From: an uncultured Bacteroidales bacterium
Lineage (GTDB): Bacteria > Bacteroidota > Bacteroidia > Bacteroidales > Bacteroidaceae
Assembly (NCBI GenBank): GCA_902802265.1
Contig: CADCLN010000001.1
Span: 140,864 to 204,863 of the forward strand
Length of the DNA stretch: 64,000 bases
Direction: 5' to 3'
Position 1 is the stretch's first letter, and each line of letters begins with the position of its first letter. Below the pieces are notes generated by a model. The model was not told the DNA's origin and made no database searches. It saw only the letters and a program-made list of their open reading frames with translations. Positions 28,978 to 37,824 of this stretch are shown here, one piece after another. The position numbers and the translations under genes were made by a program.

Positions 28978-29122
28978 TAACTTTTTTTCCAAACCACCGC
29001 AATTTTTCAACTTTTTTTTGCATCTATGCGCAGTATTTGAAAGTTTTTTGGAGAAAAAAGACGAACCTTTTCGTCAAGCATAACGAATGGTTCGTCTTTG
29101 AAATGAAAGGGATGAAGCTTTG

Positions 29123-29944
29123 TTAACAGGGGCGCTGCTTCGGCAAATGGAACACATCCTGCACTTCTTTCATGGCAGCAGCGGTCATGCCGTCGGGTTC
29201 GCTGCCCATGTTACGGGCACACATATAGATGTTGGCTGCTTTGCAGAGCACGTCGGTTTGGTCGAAAGCATCCATGATGTCAGTGCCGACGGCAACGGTG
29301 CCATGCTTCTCCCAAAGCACTACGTCGTGTGTTTTGATTTGTTCGAGGGTAGCTTCTGCCAATTCAACACTGGATGGCAATGCGTAGGGTACAATGCCGA
29401 TGCCAAGCGGAGCAAAAGCAAGTGTTTCGGGAATCATGGACCAAAGTACACGAGTCATTTCATCGCCACGGAGGAATCGCTGGATGTGTGACATGGCCAC
29501 GAGTTCGATAGGATGGGTGTGGAGTGTAGCTTTGTAGCAAGAACCTGTTTCCAAAAGATAGTTCTGCAAGGCAAGGTGCGTAGGCAATTCGCTTGTGGGC
29601 ACAACAGGTTCGTCTGCTATGATTTCGTAATTGGCGCAGTCATCACAGATGCGGACAATGCTTCCGTTCTGCATAGGAAATTTTGCCAGGTCACGCATAC
29701 GTTTGCCTGTGCCTTTACAGTAGAAATATTTGCCTTTGAGTTGTGGCAAGGTCATGCCGATTGGCTTCACAGGCGTAATGGCAGACATAGCCTTACATTC
29801 GTCATCCATAAACTCGGTGACGTTCACGGTGATGTTGCCACCGTTGCGCTCTGCCCATCCTTTCTGCCAAAGGTATCCTGTGACCTCTGCAATCTGGTCA
29901 ACCACGGCCCTTAAGCCTGGGCGACCATCTAATATACTTTTCAT
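29123..29944 (-). CDS. rhaD: Rhamnulose-1-phosphate aldolase
   Basis: This class II aldolase splits L-rhamnulose 1-phosphate into dihydroxyacetone phosphate and L-lactaldehyde in the cytoplasm. The 273-residue length is normal. WAERNGGNITVNV near residue 30, the catalytic-Glu/phosphate region VPTSELPTHLALQ (about 115-127), the zinc-binding LHTHPIELVAM (about 141-150) and the later His in WEKHGTVAVG are visible. It is the last gene of the GH51-kinase-isomerase-porter-aldolase operon. The close relatives FucA and AraD are less likely on overall sequence pattern. Confidence 0.88.
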   Translation of the reverse strand: MKSILDGRPGLRAVVDQIAEVTGYLWQKGWAERNGGNITVNVTEFMDDECKAMSAITPVKPIGMTLPQLKGKYFYCKGTGKRMRDLAKFPMQNGSIVRICDDCANYEIIADEPVVPTSELPTHLALQNYLLETGSCYKATLHTHPIELVAMSHIQRFLRGDEMTRVLWSMIPETLAFAPLGIGIVPYALPSSVELAEATLEQIKTHDVVLWEKHGTVAVGTDIMDAFDQTDVLCKAANIYMCARNMGSEPDGMTAAAMKEVQDVFHLPKQRPC

Positions 29945-29978
29945 GTTTTTTCGTTTTTGAGTTATATCAAACTAATTA

Positions 29979-31319
29979 TTAAATATTATCTCCATAACGC
30001 TCTTGGGTAATTTGCTCCAATGACTTGCCACGGGTGTTTGGCATACCCAGCAGACCAACGACCAAAGAGATGAGCAACAGAGCTACCATGCAGTAGGCGG
30101 CCAGTGTGAAACCTTCGCCATTGTCACCATAAATATAGGTAAAGACGAGCCCCCAGACAGCAGACAGACCACGAACAATGAAGAACATCAGTCCCTGAGC
30201 ACCTGCACGGAACTTGGCAGGGAACAGTTCACTGCCCCACAGCGCATAGAACACCTGCACAGAACTACCATTGTTCACACCCCACAAGATGGTGAACAGC
30301 CAAATGCCCGCAATGGTCGATACGCCGCCACCAATGATGAGAATCCATGCAGTGAGCGCAGCTGCCAAACCAAACACATAGAAGAAGCGGTGAGCCACCT
30401 TATCTACAAAAAAGGAGATTATCAAGGTAGTGACAACCACAAAGACCCAGCTTACACAACTCAGCATGTTAGCCGTTTCATTGCTCAAACCGCCAGCCGT
30501 TTCGTAAATGTGAGGCATAAAGAAACCCATGACCGAAGCCACAAGATTCCACGTCAGATAGATAGCAGCCAGATAAGCCACCGTCTTGACAGCAATCTTA
30601 TTGGTAAACAGCAGCTTGATATTATCAACAATACCACTCTTATCTTTTGCCTTGTTGGCTGTAAATTCTGCACTCTCCTGCAACTGTCGCTGAAGGTTCC
30701 AAGCAATAAAGGCTACAACGAAGAGGGTCAGAAACACAACCCGCGAGCTAAACACCTCAACGGCAGCCTGTGCAGCATTTTCACCAACAAAGCTGTGCGC
30801 CAACGATTCAACGGGTGCATAGAGGTAACCACCAGGAGCAAACAACATGCCGAACAGCAGAATGCACATCGGACCGATGCCCCATGACATCTGCGAAATG
30901 CAGATATTGCGTCCACGATTGTTCACCTCCGAACTTTCCGAAATATAAGTCCAGGAGGCTGGCACACCGATGCCGACAGAAATGCCTGTCACAAGGAAAC
31001 CGCAGAGCAGCATCGGGAAGTTGACCGTGCACATGATAATCAGCACACCCAGCATATAGACCAGCAGGTTGTAAGTAAAGATGAACTTACGTCCAAATTT
31101 GTCGGCCAGGAAGCCGCCGATGATGGCACCGATGGCTGCACCCAGCGCATTCGCACTTAGAGCATTGAGCCATCCAAGATGCATTTCAGTAAGTCCCAGG
31201 TAGTTCTGCCACAGCGTCACACCACTGGCACCAGCCACGATAGCTCCTGCATCCAAATAATTATTGAGCGAAACCGCAAGGGTGCTCTTCAAAGAACTTG
31301 ACTTTGCCATATTCGTCAT
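29979..31319 (-). CDS. Major facilitator superfamily sugar porter
   Basis: A 446-residue inner-membrane protein with 12 hydrophobic segments, a large loop after the sixth and the sugar porter marks GGFLADKFGRKFIF between helices 2 and 3 and PNTRGKSLEQI at the C terminus. It probably imports the monosaccharide used by the operon (rhamnose, fucose or arabinose) with protons. It differs from the RhaT and FucP transporters usually associated with these sugars. The isomerase stop lies about 9 bases upstream. ATG at 31310 is an equally good alternative start. Confidence 0.85.
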   Translation of the reverse strand: MTNMAKSSSLKSTLAVSLNNYLDAGAIVAGASGVTLWQNYLGLTEMHLGWLNALSANALGAAIGAIIGGFLADKFGRKFIFTYNLLVYMLGVLIIMCTVNFPMLLCGFLVTGISVGIGVPASWTYISESSEVNNRGRNICISQMSWGIGPMCILLFGMLFAPGGYLYAPVESLAHSFVGENAAQAAVEVFSSRVVFLTLFVVAFIAWNLQRQLQESAEFTANKAKDKSGIVDNIKLLFTNKIAVKTVAYLAAIYLTWNLVASVMGFFMPHIYETAGGLSNETANMLSCVSWVFVVVTTLIISFFVDKVAHRFFYVFGLAAALTAWILIIGGGVSTIAGIWLFTILWGVNNGSSVQVFYALWGSELFPAKFRAGAQGLMFFIVRGLSAVWGLVFTYIYGDNGEGFTLAAYCMVALLLISLVVGLLGMPNTRGKSLEQITQERYGDNI

Positions 31320-31328
31320 TGAGTTACG

Positions 31329-32759
31329 TCATCTGCAAACTACGTCGCATTCAATATTGAAAATCTTCGCCACCTTCAGGATGGTGTCGATATGACGACC
31401 CACGGCTGCAGCCATGTGGTGGGTAGGTCCTGCTTCGCTCCACTTGTTGACAAATTCGCGGCATGGAAGCGAGAATTTGGTCCGCATATTGGTATCTCCA
31501 AACATGAAGATAGGTCCTTCTTCATTGACACCTTCCGCAACCACAAACTTGAACACGCCATTCGCATCTTGCGTGATAGCCAAGTAAGTGACTGGGCCTG
31601 TAGGTGGATAGAACTGAGTGAGGTAGCCACCACCGGTCTTGCCATGGAACACGGGCACAATCTTCATCGTAGGCTTGTGAGCTTGCGAAATGTCAAAATC
31701 ACCCGACCCCGAATGGCCGATGATGCAGATATCCTTGGGAAAATCGATGCTGTACATTTCGGCGAGTGTACCTGTACCGCTGATAGTCTTCAGTATGGAC
31801 ATGGCCATTGCCACTTTCATGTCGCCCTCAACGGCGCAAGCTGTGTGTTGCTTGATAAGCATGGAGAAGGCAGGAATCAGCATAGAGTCGAGCTTGCCGG
31901 CTACACCCTGGGCAAAGCCTGCATAATGAGATGCAATCATACCCAATTTCTCATCCTTCACCCACTGTTCGAAGGCTACGACATATTTAGCCATGTCCCA
32001 AACCTTCTCAATGGTTCCGCCACCTTCAATCTCGAAAGTGTCAAGGATGTCTTGTGCCTTGGAACGAATAGCCTCTTCATCGGTAATATTGTCAGCAATA
32101 GCCCACATCTGTTCCCAATCAAACTGCTTGGTGTAAACAAACATACGATGGTAGAGGTTGGTCTCATCGATATAGAGATCCATCATGCCAGGATACGGAC
32201 GGCCTATCTGAGCAATATTGGTGTCGCGGAAACGGCGACGCACCTGGGCAGCACGGCACCAGTCCTCTATTTCGGCCTGTACACCTGGGTCGCCGCCCTC
32301 GACAACACCTGTAATCACAGCCGAGCGCTTGCCTGCACGGTTAAGGTCGGCCACCATTTCACCGATGGCACCACAAGCATACAATTCGCCCAGCCAAGTG
32401 GGGATATCGGTCTTAGCGTAATCGGGAGCCAGTTTCTTCTGTACATTCACAATTACAACAGGAACATCTATGTCGCGAACAGCAGGCAACATATTATAAG
32501 ATGTGCAGTAGGTCAACATCTGCAGGATGACAAGGTCAACATCTGCAGCACGGAATTTATCTCCGACAGTCTGCGACTGCTCTTTGGTTGTCACCATGCC
32601 GCCGTCAATGAGTTCAACGGTGCAGGGAAGGGTTTTCTTAAAAGCCTCATACTGCGCCTGAAACTCAAGCACGAGGGATGGAAACTGTGGAAGGTATGCA
32701 CCGAGTGCAATGGAAAAGACACCCACACGTGCCTTTGTCTCAACTAATGGTTTTGCCAT
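31329..32759 (-). CDS. L-fucose/L-arabinose isomerase-like protein
   Basis: A 476-residue cytoplasmic aldose-ketose isomerase of the broad AraA/FucI superfamily, not the usual RhaA barrel. The N-terminal half shows alternating Rossmann-like strands (VDLVILQMLTYCTSYNML, VPVVIVNVQ). The C-terminal half has residues placed like the manganese ligands of AraA: Glu in ACAVEGD (about 311), Asp in MYSIDF (about 339), His in IGHSGSGD (about 348) and His in GPTHHMAA (about 447). It sits between a RhaB-like kinase and a porter, so it most likely makes the ketose that the kinase phosphorylates. Substrate (rhamnose, fucose or arabinose) is inference. Confidence 0.8.
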   Translation of the reverse strand: MAKPLVETKARVGVFSIALGAYLPQFPSLVLEFQAQYEAFKKTLPCTVELIDGGMVTTKEQSQTVGDKFRAADVDLVILQMLTYCTSYNMLPAVRDIDVPVVIVNVQKKLAPDYAKTDIPTWLGELYACGAIGEMVADLNRAGKRSAVITGVVEGGDPGVQAEIEDWCRAAQVRRRFRDTNIAQIGRPYPGMMDLYIDETNLYHRMFVYTKQFDWEQMWAIADNITDEEAIRSKAQDILDTFEIEGGGTIEKVWDMAKYVVAFEQWVKDEKLGMIASHYAGFAQGVAGKLDSMLIPAFSMLIKQHTACAVEGDMKVAMAMSILKTISGTGTLAEMYSIDFPKDICIIGHSGSGDFDISQAHKPTMKIVPVFHGKTGGGYLTQFYPPTGPVTYLAITQDANGVFKFVVAEGVNEEGPIFMFGDTNMRTKFSLPCREFVNKWSEAGPTHHMAAAVGRHIDTILKVAKIFNIECDVVCR

Positions 32760-32777
32760 AATTTTGCTTGTTATTGG

Positions 32778-34250
32778 TTAGTTAGTTTTTGTTATTTCAA
32801 GATAACGCTGATAAGCAGCATCCCATGCGTCACTGTCTTGTGGCTGATAGGTCTTCATCTCGATGCTGTTGGCAATGATGCGACGCATTTCGAACAGATC
32901 GCCCACCACTCCTGCAGCCTTGGCTTGCAGCATGATGTTTCCAATGGCAGTACCTTCGATAGGACCTGTCACCACCTCCAATCCTGTGCTATTAGCAGCA
33001 AACTGCATAAGGAACTGGTTCCACACACCACCGCCGATGACGTGCAAACGCTCGATGGGGAACGGAGCCAAATCCTTCAGATAGCCAATGACCTGGCGGT
33101 AGCGCATGGCAAGACTTTCAAAGATGCAACGGGCTATCTCCTGATGCGTTTCGGGCACAGGCTGACCCGTCTTTCGGCAATAATTTTGAATAGCCTCAAT
33201 CATGCTGGCGGGGTTGGCAAAGTCGGGAGCATCGGGGAAAATGAACGAGCGGAAGGGAGGTGCCTCCATGGCACTGGCATTAAGTTCATTCACATTGGCT
33301 GGTGCATCCTTAAATTCCTTGCGGCTACGTTCTAAAAGCCACATACCGCAGATGTTTTTTAGGAAGCGGGTTGTGCCTTCGACACCACCTTCATTCGTGA
33401 AGTTATACTCAAAACTCTTCTTCGAAATGATGGCATCCTTCGTCTCGATGCCCAGCAGCGACCACGTGCCACAACTGAGATAGGCAAACCTTTCGTTCTG
33501 AGCGGGAACGGCAGCCACAGCCGCACCCGTGTCGTGACCAGCCACAGCCACTACAGGGACAGCACCCAGCCCCGTCATCTGCTGCACTTCGGGCGTAAGC
33601 ACCCCTACCCTGTCCGACGGATTGACATACCTGCCAAACTGACTTTCCTTCAAGCCGATGACCTCAATGAGTTCGGGGTCAATCTTCTTGGTGCGGGGGT
33701 CAAGCATCTGACTGGTCGAAAGGATGGTGTATTCACACACCGCCTCACCCGTCAGCATATACATCAGAGCATCAGGCACAAACAGAATCTTGTCGGCAAC
33801 CTCCAGTGCAGAATCCTTATTCTTGCGCAGCGTACTGAGTTGGAAGAGGGAGTTGAACTGCATAAACTGGATGCCCGTCTTCTTATAAACCTTCTCCTTC
33901 GAAATCAGTTTGAAATACTCCTCCATGGCATGGTCTGTGTGCGGATCACGATAGCAATACGGATTGCGAAGCACACCGCCGTCCTTGCCGATGCAGACAA
34001 AATCCACACCCCAGGTGTCAATGCCGATGGAAGCAATTTCAATCTGCTCCTCGGCCACCACCTTCAAACCACGGATAATTTCGTTATACAGGGCATAGAT
34101 ATCCCAAAAGAAATGTCCTCCCGTCTGAATGATGGGATTGGAGAAACGCGTCAGCTCACGCTGCTCCAATTTGCCGCCCACGATGCTACCCAAAATGGTA
34201 CGTCCACTGGTAGCACCCAAGTCAACAGCAAAAAAGTTTATTGATTGCAT
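32778..34250 (-). CDS. rhaB: Rhamnulokinase/fuculokinase (FGGY family)
   Basis: This kinase phosphorylates L-rhamnulose (or L-fuculose) at C1 using ATP. The start was set at ATG 34250 because the conserved phosphate-binding segment FFAVDLGATSGRTILG begins right after it; the frame to 34316 runs into the GH51 gene. The 490-residue product shows ASIGIDTWGVDFV, the sugar-binding region HFFWDIYALY, AGHDTGAAVAAVP, and a C-terminal VIGGGVWNQFLMQFAA nucleotide-binding segment. It starts 16 bases after the GH51 stop and ends 18 bases before the isomerase. RhaB and FucK are close homologues; the neighbouring RhaD favours rhamnulose. Confidence 0.85.
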   Translation of the reverse strand: MQSINFFAVDLGATSGRTILGSIVGGKLEQRELTRFSNPIIQTGGHFFWDIYALYNEIIRGLKVVAEEQIEIASIGIDTWGVDFVCIGKDGGVLRNPYCYRDPHTDHAMEEYFKLISKEKVYKKTGIQFMQFNSLFQLSTLRKNKDSALEVADKILFVPDALMYMLTGEAVCEYTILSTSQMLDPRTKKIDPELIEVIGLKESQFGRYVNPSDRVGVLTPEVQQMTGLGAVPVVAVAGHDTGAAVAAVPAQNERFAYLSCGTWSLLGIETKDAIISKKSFEYNFTNEGGVEGTTRFLKNICGMWLLERSRKEFKDAPANVNELNASAMEAPPFRSFIFPDAPDFANPASMIEAIQNYCRKTGQPVPETHQEIARCIFESLAMRYRQVIGYLKDLAPFPIERLHVIGGGVWNQFLMQFAANSTGLEVVTGPIEGTAIGNIMLQAKAAGVVGDLFEMRRIIANSIEMKTYQPQDSDAWDAAYQRYLEITKTN

Positions 34251-34266
34251 AGGGTTTTTGATCGTA

Positions 34267-36267
34267 TTACTTCTTAATCTTATACATACAGAATGTGCGG
34301 GCAGGAACAACCACATCTTCTACAGGCGTGTTGAAAGTAGTCTTTCCCGTCATCGGCACCACCTTAATGGGGTCGTCAAACGTGTTTTCCGCCACCAAGT
34401 CATAACTGTGGAACACCGTGTATTTACCTTCGTGCTTACCCTTCATGCCCTTCAGGTTCAACGAAACAGGCTGGTCGTTATCACTGGTATTGACAACCTT
34501 TACAATGATTTCGTCCGTATTCTTGTCATACACCGCACTGGCAAACAAACCGTCCTGGTCAGGATTGCCAGCCACAGGCTTGCCCCTCATCGTCAGCTGA
34601 ACCACATTCGTACCCTTGTTCAGCGAATAAAGCTGCTGCACATAGTAAGAAGAAGAATTGAACGAGCGCAGATTGTCATACCAAATGGCATCGGGTCTCC
34701 ACTGCCAGCCCTCCACATGCGCAAACAACGGAGCGTATGTTGCCATCTCCACCACGTCGGCATTGCGCTCCAGACCCGTCATGAAGGCAGCCTCCATCAG
34801 GGCAGCATTGAAGTGGTTCCACTTCTTGCCCTTTCCGTGGCAAGCATATTCACCAGCAAACACCTTTGGAGCACCCTTGCCACGCTTGTAGTTGTCGTAG
34901 CGATTGCCACTCTTCAGGAACCAGTCCTCGTTGCGATAGAAATGCTCGTCGTACAGGTCCACCTTCAGTTCGCTCATCTTCGGCTGCAGCATGTCAAACT
35001 TGTCGCCCTCAGAGTCTGGTCCCGTCGTACCGATATACTTGATTTCGGGGTGAACCTTGCGCACAGCATCGAGGAAAATCTTTAGGCGCTTCGTGAACAC
35101 AGGATTATCCTTGTAGTCCCACTGCTCGTTGCCAATGCCCACATACTTCAGGTTGAACGGAGCAGGGTGCCCCATGTCGGCACGCAACTTAGCCCACTGG
35201 TTCTTGGCAGGGTCGCCGTTGGCAAACTCGATGAGGTCAATCACATCGTCAATGTAAGGCTGCAACTGGTCAATGGGCACATGCACCTCGTCCTCCTTCT
35301 TTCCGCGCGTAATGTCATTCTGGAACTGGCACGACAGCCCCACACTCAGCACAGGCAGCGGTTCAGCACCAATTTCTTCGGACAACTGGAAGAACTCGAA
35401 GAAGCCCAGGCCGTAGCTCTGATAATAATCTGGGAAATACCGATGCGTAAACGTGTAATGCCAGCGGTTCTCGTTCAGCGGACGATTTTCCACAGGGCCC
35501 ACCGAATTTTTCCACTGATAGCGCGTAGCCAGGTCAGTGCCCTCCACGATGCAGCCGCCAGGGAAGCGGAACACGCCAGGCTTCAGCTGTTCCAGCGCTT
35601 CAGCCAAATCGCGGCGCATACCATTTTCGTGTCCCTTGTAAGTATTTACAGGGAAGAGGCTCACGTGCTCCAAATCGGTGGTCACCTTCGAGTCGCCCCA
35701 CACGCGCAGATGCGCCCTGGCAAAAGTCCTCGCAGGCCTGATTGTGGCCGTGTACTTCTTCCACTCCTTGCCGCTTACCTCCACACTGGCATTGCCCAAT
35801 TTCTGGTCATCGCCCATCGTGGCATTATCCACCAAGTCAATCCACAGCTTAGCCTTGCCGCCATCGGGCACACGAGCCCAGACAGAGAAGCGGTAATCCT
35901 CGCCGCCCTTCACGCCCATGCCGAAGAAGCCACGATTCTCAATCATGGTGTACTTGTCAGTATGTCCCGACGGAGCCAGACGCACATAGTGCGGATTCCG
36001 CTTGAAGGGACCGTCGTCCTTCAGCGTCACCTTTCCAGAAATGTCCCATCCGGCAAAATGATTCGGAAATTCAAACGAGCGGTTCATCACCAGTTCAGCG
36101 TAAAGACCGCCATCGGCAGCATAATTGATGTCCTCAAAAAAGATGCCATACATGGTTGAGGGAATCGGCGCACCCAGCTTCTGCGTATTGATGTCGAGCG
36201 TGTGAGTTTGCGCCGTCATGCCAGCCGTCACCACCAGTGACGCCAGCATCGCATTAAATCTTTTCAT
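34267..36267 (-). CDS. Secreted alpha-L-arabinofuranosidase, glycoside hydrolase family 51
   Basis: This exported enzyme (666 residues) releases L-arabinofuranose from arabinan or arabinoxylan side chains. A signal peptide covers about 1-19. A carbohydrate-binding-like beta domain (about 60-200) precedes the barrel, which has the acid/base segment YVGIGNEQWDY (about 371-381) and YDEHFYR with the nucleophile (about 440). A beta-sandwich domain ends the protein. It is the first gene of the sugar operon and has a near-perfect promoter. The co-transcribed catabolic genes look specific for a deoxyhexose, so the enzyme may instead strip side chains to expose rhamnose. Confidence 0.92.
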   Translation of the reverse strand: MKRFNAMLASLVVTAGMTAQTHTLDINTQKLGAPIPSTMYGIFFEDINYAADGGLYAELVMNRSFEFPNHFAGWDISGKVTLKDDGPFKRNPHYVRLAPSGHTDKYTMIENRGFFGMGVKGGEDYRFSVWARVPDGGKAKLWIDLVDNATMGDDQKLGNASVEVSGKEWKKYTATIRPARTFARAHLRVWGDSKVTTDLEHVSLFPVNTYKGHENGMRRDLAEALEQLKPGVFRFPGGCIVEGTDLATRYQWKNSVGPVENRPLNENRWHYTFTHRYFPDYYQSYGLGFFEFFQLSEEIGAEPLPVLSVGLSCQFQNDITRGKKEDEVHVPIDQLQPYIDDVIDLIEFANGDPAKNQWAKLRADMGHPAPFNLKYVGIGNEQWDYKDNPVFTKRLKIFLDAVRKVHPEIKYIGTTGPDSEGDKFDMLQPKMSELKVDLYDEHFYRNEDWFLKSGNRYDNYKRGKGAPKVFAGEYACHGKGKKWNHFNAALMEAAFMTGLERNADVVEMATYAPLFAHVEGWQWRPDAIWYDNLRSFNSSSYYVQQLYSLNKGTNVVQLTMRGKPVAGNPDQDGLFASAVYDKNTDEIIVKVVNTSDNDQPVSLNLKGMKGKHEGKYTVFHSYDLVAENTFDDPIKVVPMTGKTTFNTPVEDVVVPARTFCMYKIKK

Positions 36268-36314
36268 TTGAAAATGTCAAGGTATTAAAGGGTTAATATT
36301 AGGGTTTGATGCCG

Positions 36315-36345
36315 CAAAGATACAAACAAACCTTCACAATGCAAA
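36315..36345 (-). promoter_or_regulatory. Promoter of the GH51-rha operon
   Basis: On the minus strand TTTG (36345-36342), a 19-bp spacer and TATCTTTG (36322-36315) match the Bacteroidota consensus exactly, 47 bases before the GH51 start. Confidence 0.8.
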
Positions 36346-36385
36346 GAGAAAGTGAAAGTTTTTCTGAAAAAACACATTTTCTGTG

Positions 36386-36429
36386 GGAAAGTTTTCATGT
36401 TAGAACAGCAGTGCAGTGCCACGGAGATG
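36386..36429. repeat. 22-bp-phased mini-array, family 1, second locus
   Basis: Two units of 22 bp start GGAAAGTTTTCATG (36386) and GCAGTGCAGTGCCAC (36408). They resemble units 1 and 4 of the array at 16850-16994 (GGAAAGTTCTCCTA and GCAATGCAGTGCTAC). The surrounding 36268-36528 region has no gene. Confidence 0.55.
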
Positions 36430-36528
36430 ACACTGAACTGCTTATTTTTTTCATCTGAACAGATTTCGGTGCATCTTGCAAGATGAAGATTGTGAAGAGG
36501 CCGTAATCTTTCTTTTTGCGAGGATTTG

Positions 36529-36560
36529 TTTGGTCGTGTTGGAATGATTCCGTATCTTTG
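36529..36560 (+). promoter_or_regulatory. Consensus promoter before a small ORF
   Basis: TTTG (36529-36532), a 20-bp spacer and TATCTTTG (36553-36560) predict a start of transcription near 36567. Confidence 0.7.
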
Positions 36561-36582
36561 CGGTCAGAATGAATGCATCATC

Positions 36583-36798
36583 ATGGGCTATTTTATTTTG
36601 TTTTTCAGTTTGTGCACCATCGCTGTTTTTGTTTATAGCTGGCTGCAGAATCATCTTTCCGAGAATGGTGACCGCGTGTATTACATCGGTGACTGTAGGG
36701 ATGCTCCTGGCTATGCAGACAGGGGAAAGTCTAAAGGGTGCAGTCCTTTGGTTTTTGCATTTATTTTCATTCTTGCTCTTTTTATTTTGCTGCAGTAA
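36583..36798 (+). CDS. Small hypothetical membrane protein
   Basis: A 71-residue frame starts 22 bases after a consensus -7 box. It has two hydrophobic segments (about 3-20 and 53-70) around a polar middle with two Cys (GDCRDAPGYADRGKSKGC). The family is not recognised. A second ATG at 36569 opens another hydrophobic frame that runs on into a repeat array and is judged less likely. It lies in a decayed region, so it may be a remnant. Confidence 0.35.
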   Translation: MGYFILFFSLCTIAVFVYSWLQNHLSENGDRVYYIGDCRDAPGYADRGKSKGCSPLVFAFIFILALFILLQ

Positions 36799-36835
36799 TG
36801 TCCTACCCTTTATCTATAGTGATGACGAAACCTTG

Positions 36836-36901
36836 CTGTTGTCAAATCGGAACACAGCACTTATCGTTTCAGAACTTAACTCCTGTTTAATCGGTTATTT
36901 A
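36836..36901 (+). repeat. 22-bp-phased array, family 2, copy C
   Basis: Units of 22 bases begin at 36836 (CTGTTGTCAAATCGGAAC), 36858 (CACTTATCGTTTCAGAAC) and 36880 (CTCCTGTTTAATCGG). Order and spacing match copy B. Confidence 0.7.
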
Positions 36902-36926
36902 CCGAAGCAAACAAAAATCCGAAAAA

Positions 36927-37686
36927 CTACGGACAGACAGGACGAACACATCGCCCTCTGCATCGGCTGCCGGTGCGATAGTCGATGTAGATATCCCAGT
37001 TGCTTATGCGCCAGTTATACGAGAAAGTCATGTACCACGCCATGGACGATTCGAAGCCTCCGAGCGAATTGGTCCAGCCTTCTCCATCATACGAACCTAT
37101 ACGACCGAGCGTCTCACTATAGTAGGAACGTGTTGCGGGCAGGAAGATGGAGCGACCATTGGGACCTTTCACGATAAATCCGCCTGGACTCAAACCCAAC
37201 CAGGTGCATTGTTTTATCAGTTCGTCCACTTCTTTGGATGTGGGCATTCGCCAGGAGCCGCCCCAGTTTACATGGGCTGCATCGTCTTCGGGGTCGAGAA
37301 TGGTCTTGTTGTCAACAGTACCGTTATGGGCGTTGTTGTTGTATTATGTCAAAGTCCCCGAATTGCCTTCGCACAATTTGTAGCTTTTCCAAGTATATTG
37401 TGTCTTTGGTTCGGTTTCTCCCCATTCAAAGAAGTCGCCATAGTCGTCATGGTGTCTGCACCGATGTTGGTTTCTGCTCACATCACGGAGAGACCGAGAT
37501 CAACAAAACGGTGACCAGATTCTATGTTTGAACCATTGCCATAAACTTTCTCACCAGTCAGATAGCCATTGATGAGCAGGGTGATGTCCTCCACATCCAG
37601 TTGTTTGTTGTGGTTCAAGTCACCGTTACATTTGTAGTCAGCACGGTTGCTGCCAGCAACAACAGGGAAGCGTAAACTTTCTTCAT
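36927..37686 (-). pseudogene. Decayed secreted protein: signal peptide, dockerin-like repeat, FISUMP-type domain
   Basis: The minus strand from ATG 37686 encodes a signal peptide (MKKVYASLLLLAATVL), then after a frame change GDLNHNKQLDVEDITLLING (dockerin-like). Next come GHRFVDLGLSV, DYGDFFEWGETEPKTQYTW, DDAAHVNWGGSWRMPT and, to the stop at 36927, a domain ending WDIYIDYRTGSRCRGRCVRP. This is the pattern of Fibrobacter succinogenes major paralogous (FISUMP-like) domains. Lesions: a frameshift near 37640, TGA at 37478-37480 where Trp is expected, a frameshift near 37450, and TAA at 37344-37346 where Lys is expected. The promoter (TTTG-19-TACATTTG, 37708-37738) is intact. Confidence 0.8.
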
Positions 37687-37707
37687 GAATATCATTTTTG
37701 GGGTGTG

Positions 37708-37738
37708 CAAATGTAGTAATTACAATTCTTTCTGCAAA
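37708..37738 (-). promoter_or_regulatory. Intact promoter of the decayed FISUMP-type gene
   Basis: TTTG (37738-37735), 19-bp spacer and TACATTTG (37715-37708) lie upstream of the pseudogene start, suggesting recent decay. Confidence 0.6.
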
Positions 37739-37788
37739 ACTTTTCGTGGAAAAACCTTCCTTTCCCTCAACAGTTTCTGCTTCCGATG

Positions 37789-37820
37789 TTTGGATATTCT
37801 GGAAAGAACCCGTAAATTTG
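37789..37820 (+). promoter_or_regulatory. Promoter of the MATE gene, probably giving a leaderless mRNA
   Basis: TTTG (37789-37792), 20-bp spacer and TAAATTTG (37813-37820) end only 4 bases before the ATG at 37825. With the usual distance from -7 box to transcription start, the RNA would begin at or near the start codon. Confidence 0.65.
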
Positions 37821-37824
37821 CAGC

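Noticed and set aside
28920-29126. 68-codon plus-strand frame
   Set aside because: Phe/Lys-rich product of A/T-rich DNA overlapping the rhaD 3' end.
31392-32747. 451-codon plus-strand frame opposite the isomerase gene
   Set aside because: Antisense shadow of a clear enzyme gene; no domain pattern.
36451-36654. 67-codon minus-strand frame
   Set aside because: Opposes a consensus promoter and has no family resemblance.
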